A stretch of 64,000 nucleotides of DNA from Holophagae bacterium (GTDB lineage Bacteria > Acidobacteriota > Holophagae > Acanthopleuribacterales > Acanthopleuribacteraceae): contig JAUIFE010000001.1 in NCBI GenBank assembly GCA_030429565.1, forward strand, positions 930,001 through 994,000, read 5' to 3'. How positions within the stretch are numbered: the stretch's first letter is position 1; the number at the start of each line of letters is the position of its first letter. The position numbers and the translations under genes are program-made. The notes under the pieces are model-generated. The model was not told the DNA's origin and ran no database searches. It saw only the letters and a list, made by a program, of their open reading frames with translations. Positions 28,102 to 37,274 of this stretch are shown here, in pieces.

Positions 28102-30488
28102 TTACCGCTCCCCCGTCCCCCTTTGCGCGAGGCTTTTTTGCCTTTTCCGCTTTTCGCCCAAGACTTGCCGGGCGATTTAGGACGCGACGGGCCTTTCTTT
28201 CGGTCACTACGACCGCGATCACCGCGACTGGAACGCTCACCACCGGCGGAACGCTCGGAACGCTCGCCGCGCGAACGACGTTCGGAACGACCGGAGCCCT
28301 CGCGATGACGCTGAACCTGGCTACCACCAGGTCCCATTTCTAGCTTTTCCCAGCGCGAAAGACTCGGTGCAAAATCAATTTTGCGGGTAATGTAATCAAC
28401 GCGCATCAATTGGACGCGCAGGGCGTCACCGGCCTTGAACTCGCGTCCATTGCGCGCCCCAACCAAAGCCAAAATTTCGGGGACATATTCGTACTCCCCG
28501 CCGGGTAAGGTCTCAATGTGAACCAGGCCGGAGACCGGCAGGTCATTGAGGCGAACGAACAAACCAAAGGATTTGACATCGTCGATAATGCCTTCCATTT
28601 CTTCGCCGACTTTTTCCTTCAGGTAACGCATCATCTTGAGCTGAACAAAGGTATGTTCAGCCTTTGCGGAAGCACGCTCCCGTTTCGAAATTTGTTTGCA
28701 CACCGCTTCCAGGTCCTGATCCTCAAAGTGCTCGGGCAACGCGTTTTGTTTGCCGCCGGCGAGGACCGCGGTTAAACGACGGTGCACAATTAAGTCGGCA
28801 TAACGGCGAATCGGACTGGTGAAGTGCGCGTAATAACGGGAAGCCAAACCAAAGTGACCGCGATTATCGGTGGTGTACTCTGCCATCTGCATGGCTTTGA
28901 GCACCTGGGTTTGCATCACTTGGGCGTTTTCGTGGTCTTTTAATTGGGCCAAAATGGTATTGATCGCCCGTGCGGGTTCATCAACCAAAAAGTGGGGAAT
29001 CTCAATGCCGTGAGCGCCGAGGAAGGCACTCAAACGCTCAAGGCGCTCTTCTTCCGGAACATCGTGAACGCGATAAGGAATGGTAATGCCCAAATCGCTC
29101 ATTTCACGGGCGACACATTCGTTGGCCAGGACCATAAAGGCTTCAATCATGTGATTGGCGGCGGTTTGATGAACTTCTTTGACACGTTTCATTAGGTGGT
29201 CTTTGCCCACTTCAAGGCTAACCTCACCCATGTCCAAGTTGAAGCCGCCTTCATCAATGCGGACGCGACGCATTTTCTGCGACAAATGAATGGCGAGATC
29301 CAAACTAGGAACGACTTCGGCATAGCCGGAACGCATGTTGGCGTCGCGAGCCACGGCCACCGCGTCAACAATATCGTAGGTCAAACGGTAACTACTGCAA
29401 ATCAAGCCCTTACACAGCTCGTAGCCCAATACACGACCGTTCTTATCCAGTCTCACCAAACACGACAAGGTATAGCGCGGCACGTTGGGTTTTAAAGAAC
29501 ACAACTCGTTGGACAGAATTTGCGGCAACATCGGAATCGCCTTGTGCGGCAAATAGGTACTGTTGCCTTGCTCACGCGCCCACAAGTCGAGCGCACTGTG
29601 TTCTTTGACGAAGTGAGACACGTCGGCAATGTGAATACCAACCTCGATCTCACCTTGCCCAAGCTGTTTAAAGTGCAAGGCATCGTCGAAATCACGTGCG
29701 GTCACACCGTCAACGGTAAAAACCAATTCATCGCGGAAATCACGGCGATCCCCCAGCTCAAATTCAAAAGCGGGATTGTAGCCTGCGACTTCATCCATAA
29801 CGCGAGGATCGAAGCTGCCGGGTATTTGGTTTTCAGCCAGAACAATCGCCTCATCCACGGCCGGATCAGCGTAATTACCAAGGACTTGGTCAAACACAAA
29901 AGCACCGTTTGCGTCGCGTTTAAACGCCGCGATCGTACCCGGCTCAACTTCCTCAGGACCGCCTTTAAGACGCTCGGCGTCAAGCTGCATGTCGTTAAAC
30001 GGGGTAAACACCATGCGTCCGCCGATTGGTTGATACAAACCGACCAACACCGACATCCCGTAGCTCTCAATGGCGACAACCTCGGCGCGTACACGGCCGC
30101 TCGCATCGCTACGCCGCTTGCGCGCACGCACGCGATCACCGTGCAGTGCACCGTTCAAATCTTCCTGGTAAATCATCCAATCGCGGCCGCGTTCGACGGC
30201 GACAAACCCATAGCCGGCGGCGGCGACGGAGAGATAACCAATGGTCTCATCGCGCGAACGGGTTTTCTCACGCTTAACGTTACGCGACACTTCGCGCCCG
30301 TTGGGTAACCAGTAAAAGGAACCGTTTTTGACGATCTTTCCTTCGTGCATCATATCTTTGAGGATTTGGCGCATGAACTGACGGTCGCCCTGTGGCAGGC
30401 CCAAACCTTTTAGGATGTTTTTGAGCTTGATGGGATCTTCTTTTCGTCCCAATAATTCGAGAATCTGTTCTTCAATTTTTATTTTCAT
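28098..30488 (-). CDS. rnr: Ribonuclease R
   Basis: 796 residues. RNase R is a processive 3'-to-5' exoribonuclease that degrades structured RNA. In order: an N-terminal winged-helix region, cold-shock-like domains (to ~230), the RNB catalytic domain with ARDFDDALHF (D265, D267 and D268 in the metal-binding cluster) and HIADVSHFV, and an S1 domain (about 640-720, EGIIDDVKSFGLFVRL). The C-terminal ~75 residues are a long basic tail made of repeated arginine-serine, glycine and lysine-rich stretches, longer than usual and probably RNA-binding. The ATG at 30488 is the first in frame. The stop overlaps the methyltransferase start. Confidence 0.96.
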   Translation of the reverse strand: MKIKIEEQILELLGRKEDPIKLKNILKGLGLPQGDRQFMRQILKDMMHEGKIVKNGSFYWLPNGREVSRNVKREKTRSRDETIGYLSVAAAGYGFVAVERGRDWMIYQEDLNGALHGDRVRARKRRSDASGRVRAEVVAIESYGMSVLVGLYQPIGGRMVFTPFNDMQLDAERLKGGPEEVEPGTIAAFKRDANGAFVFDQVLGNYADPAVDEAIVLAENQIPGSFDPRVMDEVAGYNPAFEFELGDRRDFRDELVFTVDGVTARDFDDALHFKQLGQGEIEVGIHIADVSHFVKEHSALDLWAREQGNSTYLPHKAIPMLPQILSNELCSLKPNVPRYTLSCLVRLDKNGRVLGYELCKGLICSSYRLTYDIVDAVAVARDANMRSGYAEVVPSLDLAIHLSQKMRRVRIDEGGFNLDMGEVSLEVGKDHLMKRVKEVHQTAANHMIEAFMVLANECVAREMSDLGITIPYRVHDVPEEERLERLSAFLGAHGIEIPHFLVDEPARAINTILAQLKDHENAQVMQTQVLKAMQMAEYTTDNRGHFGLASRYYAHFTSPIRRYADLIVHRRLTAVLAGGKQNALPEHFEDQDLEAVCKQISKRERASAKAEHTFVQLKMMRYLKEKVGEEMEGIIDDVKSFGLFVRLNDLPVSGLVHIETLPGGEYEYVPEILALVGARNGREFKAGDALRVQLMRVDYITRKIDFAPSLSRWEKLEMGPGGSQVQRHREGSGRSERRSRGERSERSAGGERSSRGDRGRSDRKKGPSRPKSPGKSWAKSGKGKKASRKGGRGSGK

Positions 30489-31080
30489 AACACAATGTAC
30501 CTAATTTCGTGCGGCCGCGAAAAGCCGCGGCGGCAAACACGTCATCGACGACGCGTCGTTCTCTGAAAGACGTGAGACGCGGCGGAAACGCCCACGTGGT
30601 TTCTAAACGATAACCGACCGGAAAAACGCGACGCAAAAAAAGGAGCGCGTCGCCGCCTGAACACAGCGTTTTTCGGCGGATCCACTCAGACCGTCGCATA
30701 GATTGACGGTTTTCTTTGAGAAGAAAGGGTAAAAACAGCGAGCAAAACAACCTCGCTCGCCTAAACGGGCTCGTCCACATGACGATTAACACCCGGTGGG
30801 GGGCATTCGCGTGAGGCCGCCGGCACGTGACACCGTCTGAGCGGCCATGGGCGAAGAAACCCGTAAAACAGGATGAGGCATGGGCTTGTTTGCCTTGTTT
30901 ACAACAGTTTGGACAGCAATTTTCACAGCAAACAATGTCAATCCATGCACGGCACTTGCCGGTAACGTTCCGGTCAGTGCCCGGTAACAACCATCATGAT
31001 CTTCAGCGATCCTTAAACAACAATCGACACAATGGGAAAAACCCATAACGGCCACATTGTACGGAGGCCTTGGGTAAATA
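30489..31080. other. Spacer upstream of rnr
   Basis: About 590 bases. Two minus-strand frames (30472-30990 and 30786-31148) cross it, but neither has a ribosome binding site or resembles a protein family. The segment probably contains the rnr promoter; no convincing box pair was seen. Confidence 0.35.
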
Positions 31081-31087
31081 GCTACTG

Positions 31088-31127
31088 AAAAAGGTCGAAC
31101 CACGCAAAAATGACGTGATTCGACCTT
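31088..31127 (-). terminator. Intrinsic terminator of the coiled-coil protein gene
   Basis: AAGGTCGAA (31091-31099) pairs with TTCGACCTT (31119-31127), extended by an inner CACG/CGTG after one mismatch. On the minus strand a run of five T follows. It lies 30 bases past the stop of the gene at 31158. Confidence 0.85.
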
Positions 31128-31157
31128 GACATCAAGAAGAAGGGGCAACGCGAAGGG

Positions 31158-31940
31158 TTAATTTCCTTCGTTCGATTGCTTGACCGGAGCAACACGACGG
31201 TAGTTTCTCACGCCGGCCTGACGGGCTTGTTTGTCCAGGTCTCGTTTCTGTGATTGTAGGTCGGCCAATTCCTTTTCGGTCTTTTCCAGATCGGCCCGAG
31301 CCTTCTGACCCTGCTCGTAGAGATTGGTGGGACCATCGGCAAAAGCCGTCGAATCATAAGCGGCGATATTGGAGCGCAACGAAGCGGCGCGTTGACGCAA
31401 GCGCGTTTCTTTTTCTTCTAATTGGGCCATCGCCTGAGCAAATTCGCCCGCTTTTTGTTTGAAAACCTGGCTGTTGGCTGTGGTGTCGCCACGGGGACCG
31501 CTGAAGGCAACTTCCGACTGGGTCGGGCGCGGATTTTTGTCACCGAAGCTGTCAATTTGCTCGGTGCCGATCTCGATATTTTCTTTCATCGGCGGCGCGT
31601 CGGGCGCGCGATTCTTTTGAATAATCGCCGCGATTTCGGGCATCGTCAAACCCTCTTTCTTGGGGGTTAAGGCTTCTTTCTCGGCCTGGAGCCGCGCTTG
31701 TTCTTCCGCTTCCAGTTTGGCGTGATATTCAGCCGTTGCCAATTTGGATTTTTCCAAATCGACCACCTTAGCAGGCAACTGCATCGTCTCATTGCGCTCG
31801 GTGGTAAACACCACATAAGGGCCTTTAACCTCGTAACCGGCGTGAATGATCATTTGTTTACCATTTTTCAGCACAATCACATCAGCCACTAAAGGCAAAC
31901 ACATCAAACAAAAAATGATTGTGGTTTTAATTCCATTCAT
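31158..31940 (-). CDS. Exported coiled-coil protein, unknown function
   Basis: 260 residues. The ATG at 31940 has AGGAGG 7 bases upstream. A short signal peptide (IIFCLMCLPLVADV) is followed by a small beta-type region with the pattern DVIVLKNGKQMI and GPYVVFTTERNETMQLPAKVVDLEKS, resembling short SH3-like domains of exported proteins that begin with a V-x-L-K-N-G strand. After that the protein is almost entirely charged helix (residues ~65-95 and 160-245), indicating coiled coil, with a disordered proline- and asparagine-containing middle. Probably periplasmic. No specific function can be assigned. It is a single-gene unit with its own terminator. Confidence 0.75.
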   Translation of the reverse strand: MNGIKTTIIFCLMCLPLVADVIVLKNGKQMIIHAGYEVKGPYVVFTTERNETMQLPAKVVDLEKSKLATAEYHAKLEAEEQARLQAEKEALTPKKEGLTMPEIAAIIQKNRAPDAPPMKENIEIGTEQIDSFGDKNPRPTQSEVAFSGPRGDTTANSQVFKQKAGEFAQAMAQLEEKETRLRQRAASLRSNIAAYDSTAFADGPTNLYEQGQKARADLEKTEKELADLQSQKRDLDKQARQAGVRNYRRVAPVKQSNEGN

Positions 31941-32144
31941 GTCCCAGCCTCCTGACGTACGGATTTATTCTAAGCTGCTTTCGGCGACATCACCACTAGA
32001 TTCACCGACTTCGAGATTGAAACTACGTTGGTTGTAAAAAGCATCACCAACGTAACCGCACGCACAACACGTTACATTCCTTATCGGCAAATGGACGGAC
32101 AACTAGAGCCTTCCGGGCTGCTCTTTTACGGAACATGGCGCCGC

Positions 32145-33452
32145 TCACGCGGTCGCACGCCAATACGACCGCGAGGCCCAACCCAAGGTAACAGCCCGCA
32201 ACGCCATAAAACCCGACATGGCCCACCACAACGCGTTTTGGTTGCGGTACACCAAAACGGCGGGCAAAAAAGGCACAAAACCAAAAACCAAGCTCACCAA
32301 CATGCCATTGCGCAACACTTTACCGCGCGCCAAACCAATAAAGAACCCATCGTAAATGTAGGCAAACCCCGATAAACACAAAATGCCAATCACATAAGGC
32401 ATGTACGTCTGTGCGGTGGTGATGACTGACTGATGATGGGTCAACAGCGCCAGAATCCTGCCGCCGAAAAAGGACAAACCCAATACAAACAACAGGACGG
32501 CGGCGAGGTTCCAAACCAGCGCCAGTCCCAATGAGCGGCGCACTGCCGCGCGGTCGCCCGCCCCCTCGTAATTGCCCGCCAAACTCTCCAGGGCATAAGC
32601 GAAACCGTCGATGAAGTAGGCGGCGGTATTAAGCACCCGGAAAAGCACGGTGTTGGCGGCCAGCAAGACTTGCCCAAACGAGGAGGACAGGTTGGTAAAC
32701 AAGAAAAAGGCGCTAATCAGACAGAAGCTACGCACGAAAATGTCGCCCTGCAAGACCAACAAAGGTCGAAAATCCGCCCAATGCCGCAGCCAGCGCCACT
32801 GAAAAGGGACATGGTCTTCGCGCCGGCGCCACACCAAGAAGAGGCCGACGGTCACCGCGAGGTATTCCGCGCACATGGTCGCCAATCCGGCGCCAAAAGC
32901 GGCCCATCCAAAGCCAAAAATAAACAGCCAGTCGAGGAAAATATTGGCACCGTAAAGCACAGTCGAAAAAATCAGCACAGCGCCCACTTGGCGGCGACCA
33001 AGCAAGCGGCCGACCAAAACATAGCCAACTAAGGTGGCGGGCGCCGACCAAATGCGGGCATAAAAATAGCTCAAACCGGCGGCCTCAACGGCGGGCTCGC
33101 CTTGCATTAGCGCAAAACCCAAACGGCCGAGCGGCACTTGGAGCAGCACCAAACCCAAGCCCAAAATCAGGGCGGTCGCCAATGACCGCGCTAACACCTG
33201 GGCGGAGGCGGTATGGTCGCGCGCACCATAGGCCTGGGCGGTAAGCGCGGTGGTGCTCATGCGCAAAAAACCGAAAGACCAGTAGCAATAATCGAAAATT
33301 AGACTACCAAGCGCAACGCCGGCTAAAGGCGTCACCGCTTCCAAATGCCCCAATAAAGCCATGTCAATCAGGCCGGCCAGCGGGACGGTAAGATTGGTCA
33401 AGATGTTGGGAAGCGCGAGCTTGAGAAAATCACGTTGGCTGGGCTGAGCCAT
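32145..33452 (-). CDS. MATE-family multidrug/toxin efflux transporter
   Basis: 435 residues; ATG at 33452 with AAGGTGG upstream (an upstream in-frame extension to 33554 lacks a binding site). Twelve hydrophobic segments in two homologous halves are visible. Markers are LALPNILTNLTVPLAGLIDMALLGHL at the start (the first segment with D-x-A-x-x-G-H, as in the DinF branch), TALTAQAYGARD, and in the second half QVLLAANTVLFRVL with YALESLAGN. DinF-type MATE proteins export drugs or oxidised compounds in exchange for H+ or Na+. No regulator is adjacent. Confidence 0.9.
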   Translation of the reverse strand: MAQPSQRDFLKLALPNILTNLTVPLAGLIDMALLGHLEAVTPLAGVALGSLIFDYCYWSFGFLRMSTTALTAQAYGARDHTASAQVLARSLATALILGLGLVLLQVPLGRLGFALMQGEPAVEAAGLSYFYARIWSAPATLVGYVLVGRLLGRRQVGAVLIFSTVLYGANIFLDWLFIFGFGWAAFGAGLATMCAEYLAVTVGLFLVWRRREDHVPFQWRWLRHWADFRPLLVLQGDIFVRSFCLISAFFLFTNLSSSFGQVLLAANTVLFRVLNTAAYFIDGFAYALESLAGNYEGAGDRAAVRRSLGLALVWNLAAVLLFVLGLSFFGGRILALLTHHQSVITTAQTYMPYVIGILCLSGFAYIYDGFFIGLARGKVLRNGMLVSLVFGFVPFLPAVLVYRNQNALWWAMSGFMALRAVTLGWASRSYWRATA

Positions 33453-33619
33453 GATGCCACCTTCACGACACAAAGTAAGCCGCAAAGGTATCATGAAGGT
33501 CGGCGGGGTGCGAGTCTTGACCTGCTCGCACCAAGCGATCTTAACAAAAGGCACATTGGCCCAAGCTGGTGACGACTTGGGCCGCTATGGGCCGCACAAC
33601 GACGGCGGTTAGAGGTGGA

Positions 33620-34276
33620 TCAGCACTCGTATAGATCGTCGGCGACAGCGCCGGCGCCAACACCATAAGCAAAATGGTGGGTTTGGTTCCACGCGATCAT
33701 TTGGTAAGGACCGTCTTCGTAAATCCGCTCAAAAACAGCATAGCTGCCGTGAGCCATTGAGAAACGCTTCGCAGCTTCAAGCGGTAAATCAAGAACGGCA
33801 CAGCACAACACCCGCAAAACCGCGTCCTGAAGCACAAGAGCAATGGTTTCGTCGCTGTTGGTCTGCTGCACAATGTTGGCGAGATCATGGTAAGCGCGAG
33901 CATAAACCTCACGCAAAGACTCGCCGCCAGGGGTTGGAAAATCGGGATCAGTCAACCAAGCTTCGTAGCGACGCCGGTCCTCGTGGCGGATGTAGCTTAT
34001 GCGACGATCCTCCCACTCACCGAAATCCATGGCGTGAAAACCGGCGACGGGATGAGGCGAAAGGTGGTGTGCTTCGGCCAGAGGTAACGCGGTAGAGACG
34101 GCGCGCTTCAACGGACTGAGAGCCAGGAAAGAAATGCGGTATTTGTCCAGTGCATGGCCGAGGGCCGACGCTTGGTAATAACCATTTTCGTTGAGATCGA
34201 CATCCATGCGACCCAAGAAGGTTTCGCGCAAGAAGTAGTCGGTTTCTCCGGGCCTGATAAAAATCAACCTTGGCAT
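33620..34276 (-). CDS. Phosphoglycerate-mutase-fold protein lacking catalytic histidines
   Basis: 218 residues; ATG at 34276 after GGAGGTAAGG. It follows the histidine-phosphatase (phosphoglycerate mutase-like) layout: N-terminal strand LIFIRPGETDYFL, SPLKRAVSTALPLAE, GFHAMDFGEWEDR, F-P-T-P-G-G-E-S, and a final strand before the second catalytic motif. The canonical RHG is RPG here, so the phospho-accepting histidine is proline. The second histidine (usually V-x-H-G-x-x-x-R) is glutamine in ALVLQDAVLRV. Arginine 9 and the glutamate region are kept. It therefore cannot use the known mechanism and is probably a binding or regulatory pseudoenzyme. The reading frame is intact. Confidence 0.88.
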   Translation of the reverse strand: MPRLIFIRPGETDYFLRETFLGRMDVDLNENGYYQASALGHALDKYRISFLALSPLKRAVSTALPLAEAHHLSPHPVAGFHAMDFGEWEDRRISYIRHEDRRRYEAWLTDPDFPTPGGESLREVYARAYHDLANIVQQTNSDETIALVLQDAVLRVLCCAVLDLPLEAAKRFSMAHGSYAVFERIYEDGPYQMIAWNQTHHFAYGVGAGAVADDLYEC

Positions 34277-35193
34277 ATCCTTACCTCCAAAAGATGAGGA
34301 CACCTAGACCAACAGTTGTCGATCAAGATTGAAAACCTGGTGTGACGGTAGTTGAGATACGGTTTCGTCAAACAGCGAAGGATGGCTGATGGTGGGGGAG
34401 TCGGTGTCGCGAGGCCGAACCAGGAATCTGCGAATAACCGCTCTGCGGATTTTTGAAAAACATTGCCGTTGCGGAAAACCCTGTCTAAGTCTCCATACGG
34501 ATCAAAGACGTTGGAGCTTTAATGTAAATCGAATTTTCGACGAGAAATGTAGCATTCCGCTATCTAGGGCTACAGTCTAGCAGGGGTTTTGCTATTCGTG
34601 AAAAGGAAGTTAACACAAAGGGAGTTTTTACTTAAAAAAAATCACAGGCGTAAGCGAGACGAGACAAGGTGGCGGCGACCTGGCTACCACAAGCCGTGCA
34701 AAGGACGACCGAGAGCATCCAGCCAGTCGACCGAAACCCGTAACGCGGCTTGAAAAGCCGGCTTACCACGCCTTCAAAACCCCCTTACACCGGCAATCGC
34801 CCGGCGTTAAAGAAGCGCGCACTTCGTCCCGAAAAGCGCCTCGGCTCGGGTATAATCGGGCCGGTCGGCGCAACGAGGATCGCGCCGAATCCGTGAACGG
34901 CCCACCTGGAACGTGACACCCTCGGGGAGCACCGATCACGCCGTTCTTCCTGGACCGCCGGCCTTGCCACCGCCAAAAAAGACTGGTTTCGTGTCGCTTA
35001 TCCGTCCTAGACTGCATGGGTTCTCGACGCGCTTCGTTTGGAGCAGTGGTTTAATCGCAAGGCCGAACAACACCGATCACACCTCTTTTTCCTCACCGTC
35101 TGCTCAAAAAAAACCGCGCCGCTTACGGCCGCGAATTCATCCCCACCCGACTTTTTCGCCTTAGGTCGGGTTTCGCTCAGGAGGCGAAGTCTC
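34277..35193. other. Spacer upstream of gltX
   Basis: About 920 bases without a supportable gene. It contains a small hairpin near 34744-34765 (GCGGCTT/AAGCCGGC type) and a run of A at 34634-34640. It was checked for RNase P RNA and tRNA features without success. The gltX and (divergent) phosphatase-fold promoters should lie here. Confidence 0.4.
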
Positions 35194-36705
35194 ATGTCCG
35201 ATTCACCTGTCCGCGTTCGTATCGCCCCATCCCCTACCGGCTCACCGCACGTCGGCACCGCCTACATCGCGCTTTATAATTATTGTTTCGCCAAAGCCGC
35301 CGGCGGCCGCTTTGTCCTTCGCATCGAGGACACCGACCAAAGTCGCTCCAAACCCGAGTACGAAACCATGATTCTCGACGCCTTGCGCTGGACCGGCTTA
35401 CAGTGGGACGAAGGTCCCGATGTGGGCGGAGAATTCGGCCCATACCGTCAAAGCGAACGGACCGATATCTACCGTCGGCACGCACAAATCCTGATCGATA
35501 AAGGTCATGCTTACAAGTGCTTCTGCACCGAGCAGCGCCTCAACGAATTGCGTGAACAGCAACGCGAAGCGGGCGGCCACTTGGGCTACGACGGCCTCTG
35601 CGCCAAGCTGAACGCGACAGAGATTCAAGCCAACGAAGCCGAGAATCGCCCCTTTACGGTGCGCATGAAGGTCCCCGAAAGCGGCAGCCTGGTTGTCAAC
35701 GACCTGCTGCGCGGCGAAATCACTTTTGATTACGCGACCATTGACCACCAGGTCTTGCTCAAATCCGACGGCTTCCCCACCTACCATCTCGCCAACGTAG
35801 TCGACGACCATCTGATGGAAATCACCCACGTGTTGCGCGGTGAAGAATGGTTGCCCAGCTTGCCCAAACACGTGTTGTTATACCAGTACTTCGGTTGGCA
35901 GCCGACTCAAGTGATTCACTTGCCACTGCTGCGCAACGCCGACGGTTCCAAACTCTCCAAACGCAAAAACCCCACCTCAATCCTTTACTACCGCGACTTG
36001 GGCATCATCCCCGAAGCACTGGTCAACTTCCTCGGTAACATGGCCTACAGCCAACCCGACGGCAGTGAGATCTTCAGCCTCGACAAGATGGTCGACGCCT
36101 TCGACATTCAGCGCATCAGCCTCGGCGGCCCAATTTTTGACATCGACAAGCTAACCTGGGTCAACGGCCAACACCTGCAAAACCTACCCGCCGAAGCCCT
36201 GGTTCAGCGTTTGGTCGCATGGCGCTACAACGCCGATTTCCTCAATCAACTGATGCCGTTGATGACCAAACGATTGACGACTCTCGGCGATTTCAACAAA
36301 TACTGCGACATCTTCTTTTTAAGCGAAATCACCGTCGACAGCGGCGCGGTAACGCCCAAAGGTAAAGAAGCGGAAGACACCCGCGACTTCCTGCAGAAAT
36401 TTGTATGGGAGCTGGAAACGCTGGTGCAGTTCGACCGCGACGCGGTCGAACAAGCCTTTCGGGTCGTCGGCAACTTGCACGGGTGGTCGATGCGCGAAAC
36501 CACCCACGCGGTGCGCTTGGCGGTCACCGGCAAAACGGTGGTACCACCGCTGTTTGACAGCATGGCGATTATCGGGAGCGATTTATGCCGCAACCGTATC
36601 CTGTCTACCATCAATCAGTTAGGCCCCCTGGGCAAAAAGAAACTCAAAAAGTTTCGCGAAAGCTGGGACCGCGCACGGGCGGCTTATACCGAGCCAACCA
36701 CCTAG
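35194..36705 (+). CDS. gltX: Glutamyl-tRNA synthetase
   Basis: 503 residues; ATG at 35194 after AGGAGG (the frame is open further upstream but without a better start). Class I synthetase charging tRNA-Glu. The HIGH region is RIAPSPTGSPHVGTAY (about residues 8-23), followed by RIEDTDQSRS, and the KMSKS equivalent is SKLSKRKN (K252-R256). An anticodon-binding helical domain makes up the C-terminal 170 residues. Whether it is discriminating (Glu only) or also charges tRNA-Gln cannot be read by eye. It is followed by a GGCCGCG/CGCGGCC hairpin (36714-36734) that overlaps the end of the convergent gene. Confidence 0.97.
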   Translation: MSDSPVRVRIAPSPTGSPHVGTAYIALYNYCFAKAAGGRFVLRIEDTDQSRSKPEYETMILDALRWTGLQWDEGPDVGGEFGPYRQSERTDIYRRHAQILIDKGHAYKCFCTEQRLNELREQQREAGGHLGYDGLCAKLNATEIQANEAENRPFTVRMKVPESGSLVVNDLLRGEITFDYATIDHQVLLKSDGFPTYHLANVVDDHLMEITHVLRGEEWLPSLPKHVLLYQYFGWQPTQVIHLPLLRNADGSKLSKRKNPTSILYYRDLGIIPEALVNFLGNMAYSQPDGSEIFSLDKMVDAFDIQRISLGGPIFDIDKLTWVNGQHLQNLPAEALVQRLVAWRYNADFLNQLMPLMTKRLTTLGDFNKYCDIFFLSEITVDSGAVTPKGKEAEDTRDFLQKFVWELETLVQFDRDAVEQAFRVVGNLHGWSMRETTHAVRLAVTGKTVVPPLFDSMAIIGSDLCRNRILSTINQLGPLGKKKLKKFRESWDRARAAYTEPTT

Positions 36706-36721
36706 TCGGTAACGGCCGCGT

Positions 36722-37273
36722 CTAAGGCGCGGCCGGTTCTCCCAAAGGCCAAGCCGCCACTTCACGCCAGCCGTCAAAATCGTGCCAGCCACCGGCACCC
36801 GGCGTAACCAAGGCCAAGCGGTCAAAACACAACACTCGCGGGCAATGCTGCGCAAACCAAGCTTGTTCCCGCTCGGCCAAAACCTGCTTGGCGGCATCGT
36901 CCAAGGGCGCATAGAGCAAACTCAAGTGGGGCTTGAGACGATAGTTCTTGGGGTTGCCCAAATCAGAGAGCACCTGCTCAAACCACAACGCTAACGGCAG
37001 CGTCGTGTTGAGGGCCAAAAACAGTGTTTGAAACAAAAAATCCCCACGTGTTAAGGCGGAGACTTCAAGCGCCGTCGGCGCCAAAGCACGCGCCAATCGC
37101 GCACATATGGCGGTCAAGCCGGCATCGATCACGGCTCTGCCACCGTAAGCCGTCACATGCGGCGCAAAGTGGGGGGCGGCGAACTCATCGGCCAAAGCGT
37201 TAAGGCGCGGCGCCAGCAAGGCGGTTGCCTCCCCTTCGGGAAGCAACCACAAGGCGTAATCCCAAGCGACCAC
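36722..37273 (-). CDS. 2H phosphoesterase (cyclic phosphodiesterase / RNA ligase-like)
   Basis: 183 residues. The GTG start at 37273 lies one base after the pyk stop, so translation is coupled. Two H-x-T/S motifs define the 2H fold: HVTAYG (about 42-47) and HLSLLYA (about 117-123), each after a hydrophobic strand, with a KPH pair in the second. Spacing and length match the plant-type cyclic nucleotide phosphodiesterase/2'-5' RNA ligase superfamily, which opens 2',3'- or 1'',2''-cyclic phosphates. The natural substrate is unknown. Its link to pyk appears to be operon position only. Confidence 0.8.
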   Translation of the reverse strand: MVAWDYALWLLPEGEATALLAPRLNALADEFAAPHFAPHVTAYGGRAVIDAGLTAICARLARALAPTALEVSALTRGDFLFQTLFLALNTTLPLALWFEQVLSDLGNPKNYRLKPHLSLLYAPLDDAAKQVLAEREQAWFAQHCPRVLCFDRLALVTPGAGGWHDFDGWREVAAWPLGEPAAP

Positions 37274-37274
37274 G

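Noticed and set aside
30472..31148. Two minus-strand frames upstream of rnr
   Set aside because: They overlap rnr or a terminator and match no family.
34700..34780. Possible RNase P RNA end (GGCTTACC-like sequence)
   Set aside because: The conserved ACAGAA and GAGGAAAGTCC elements are absent on both strands.
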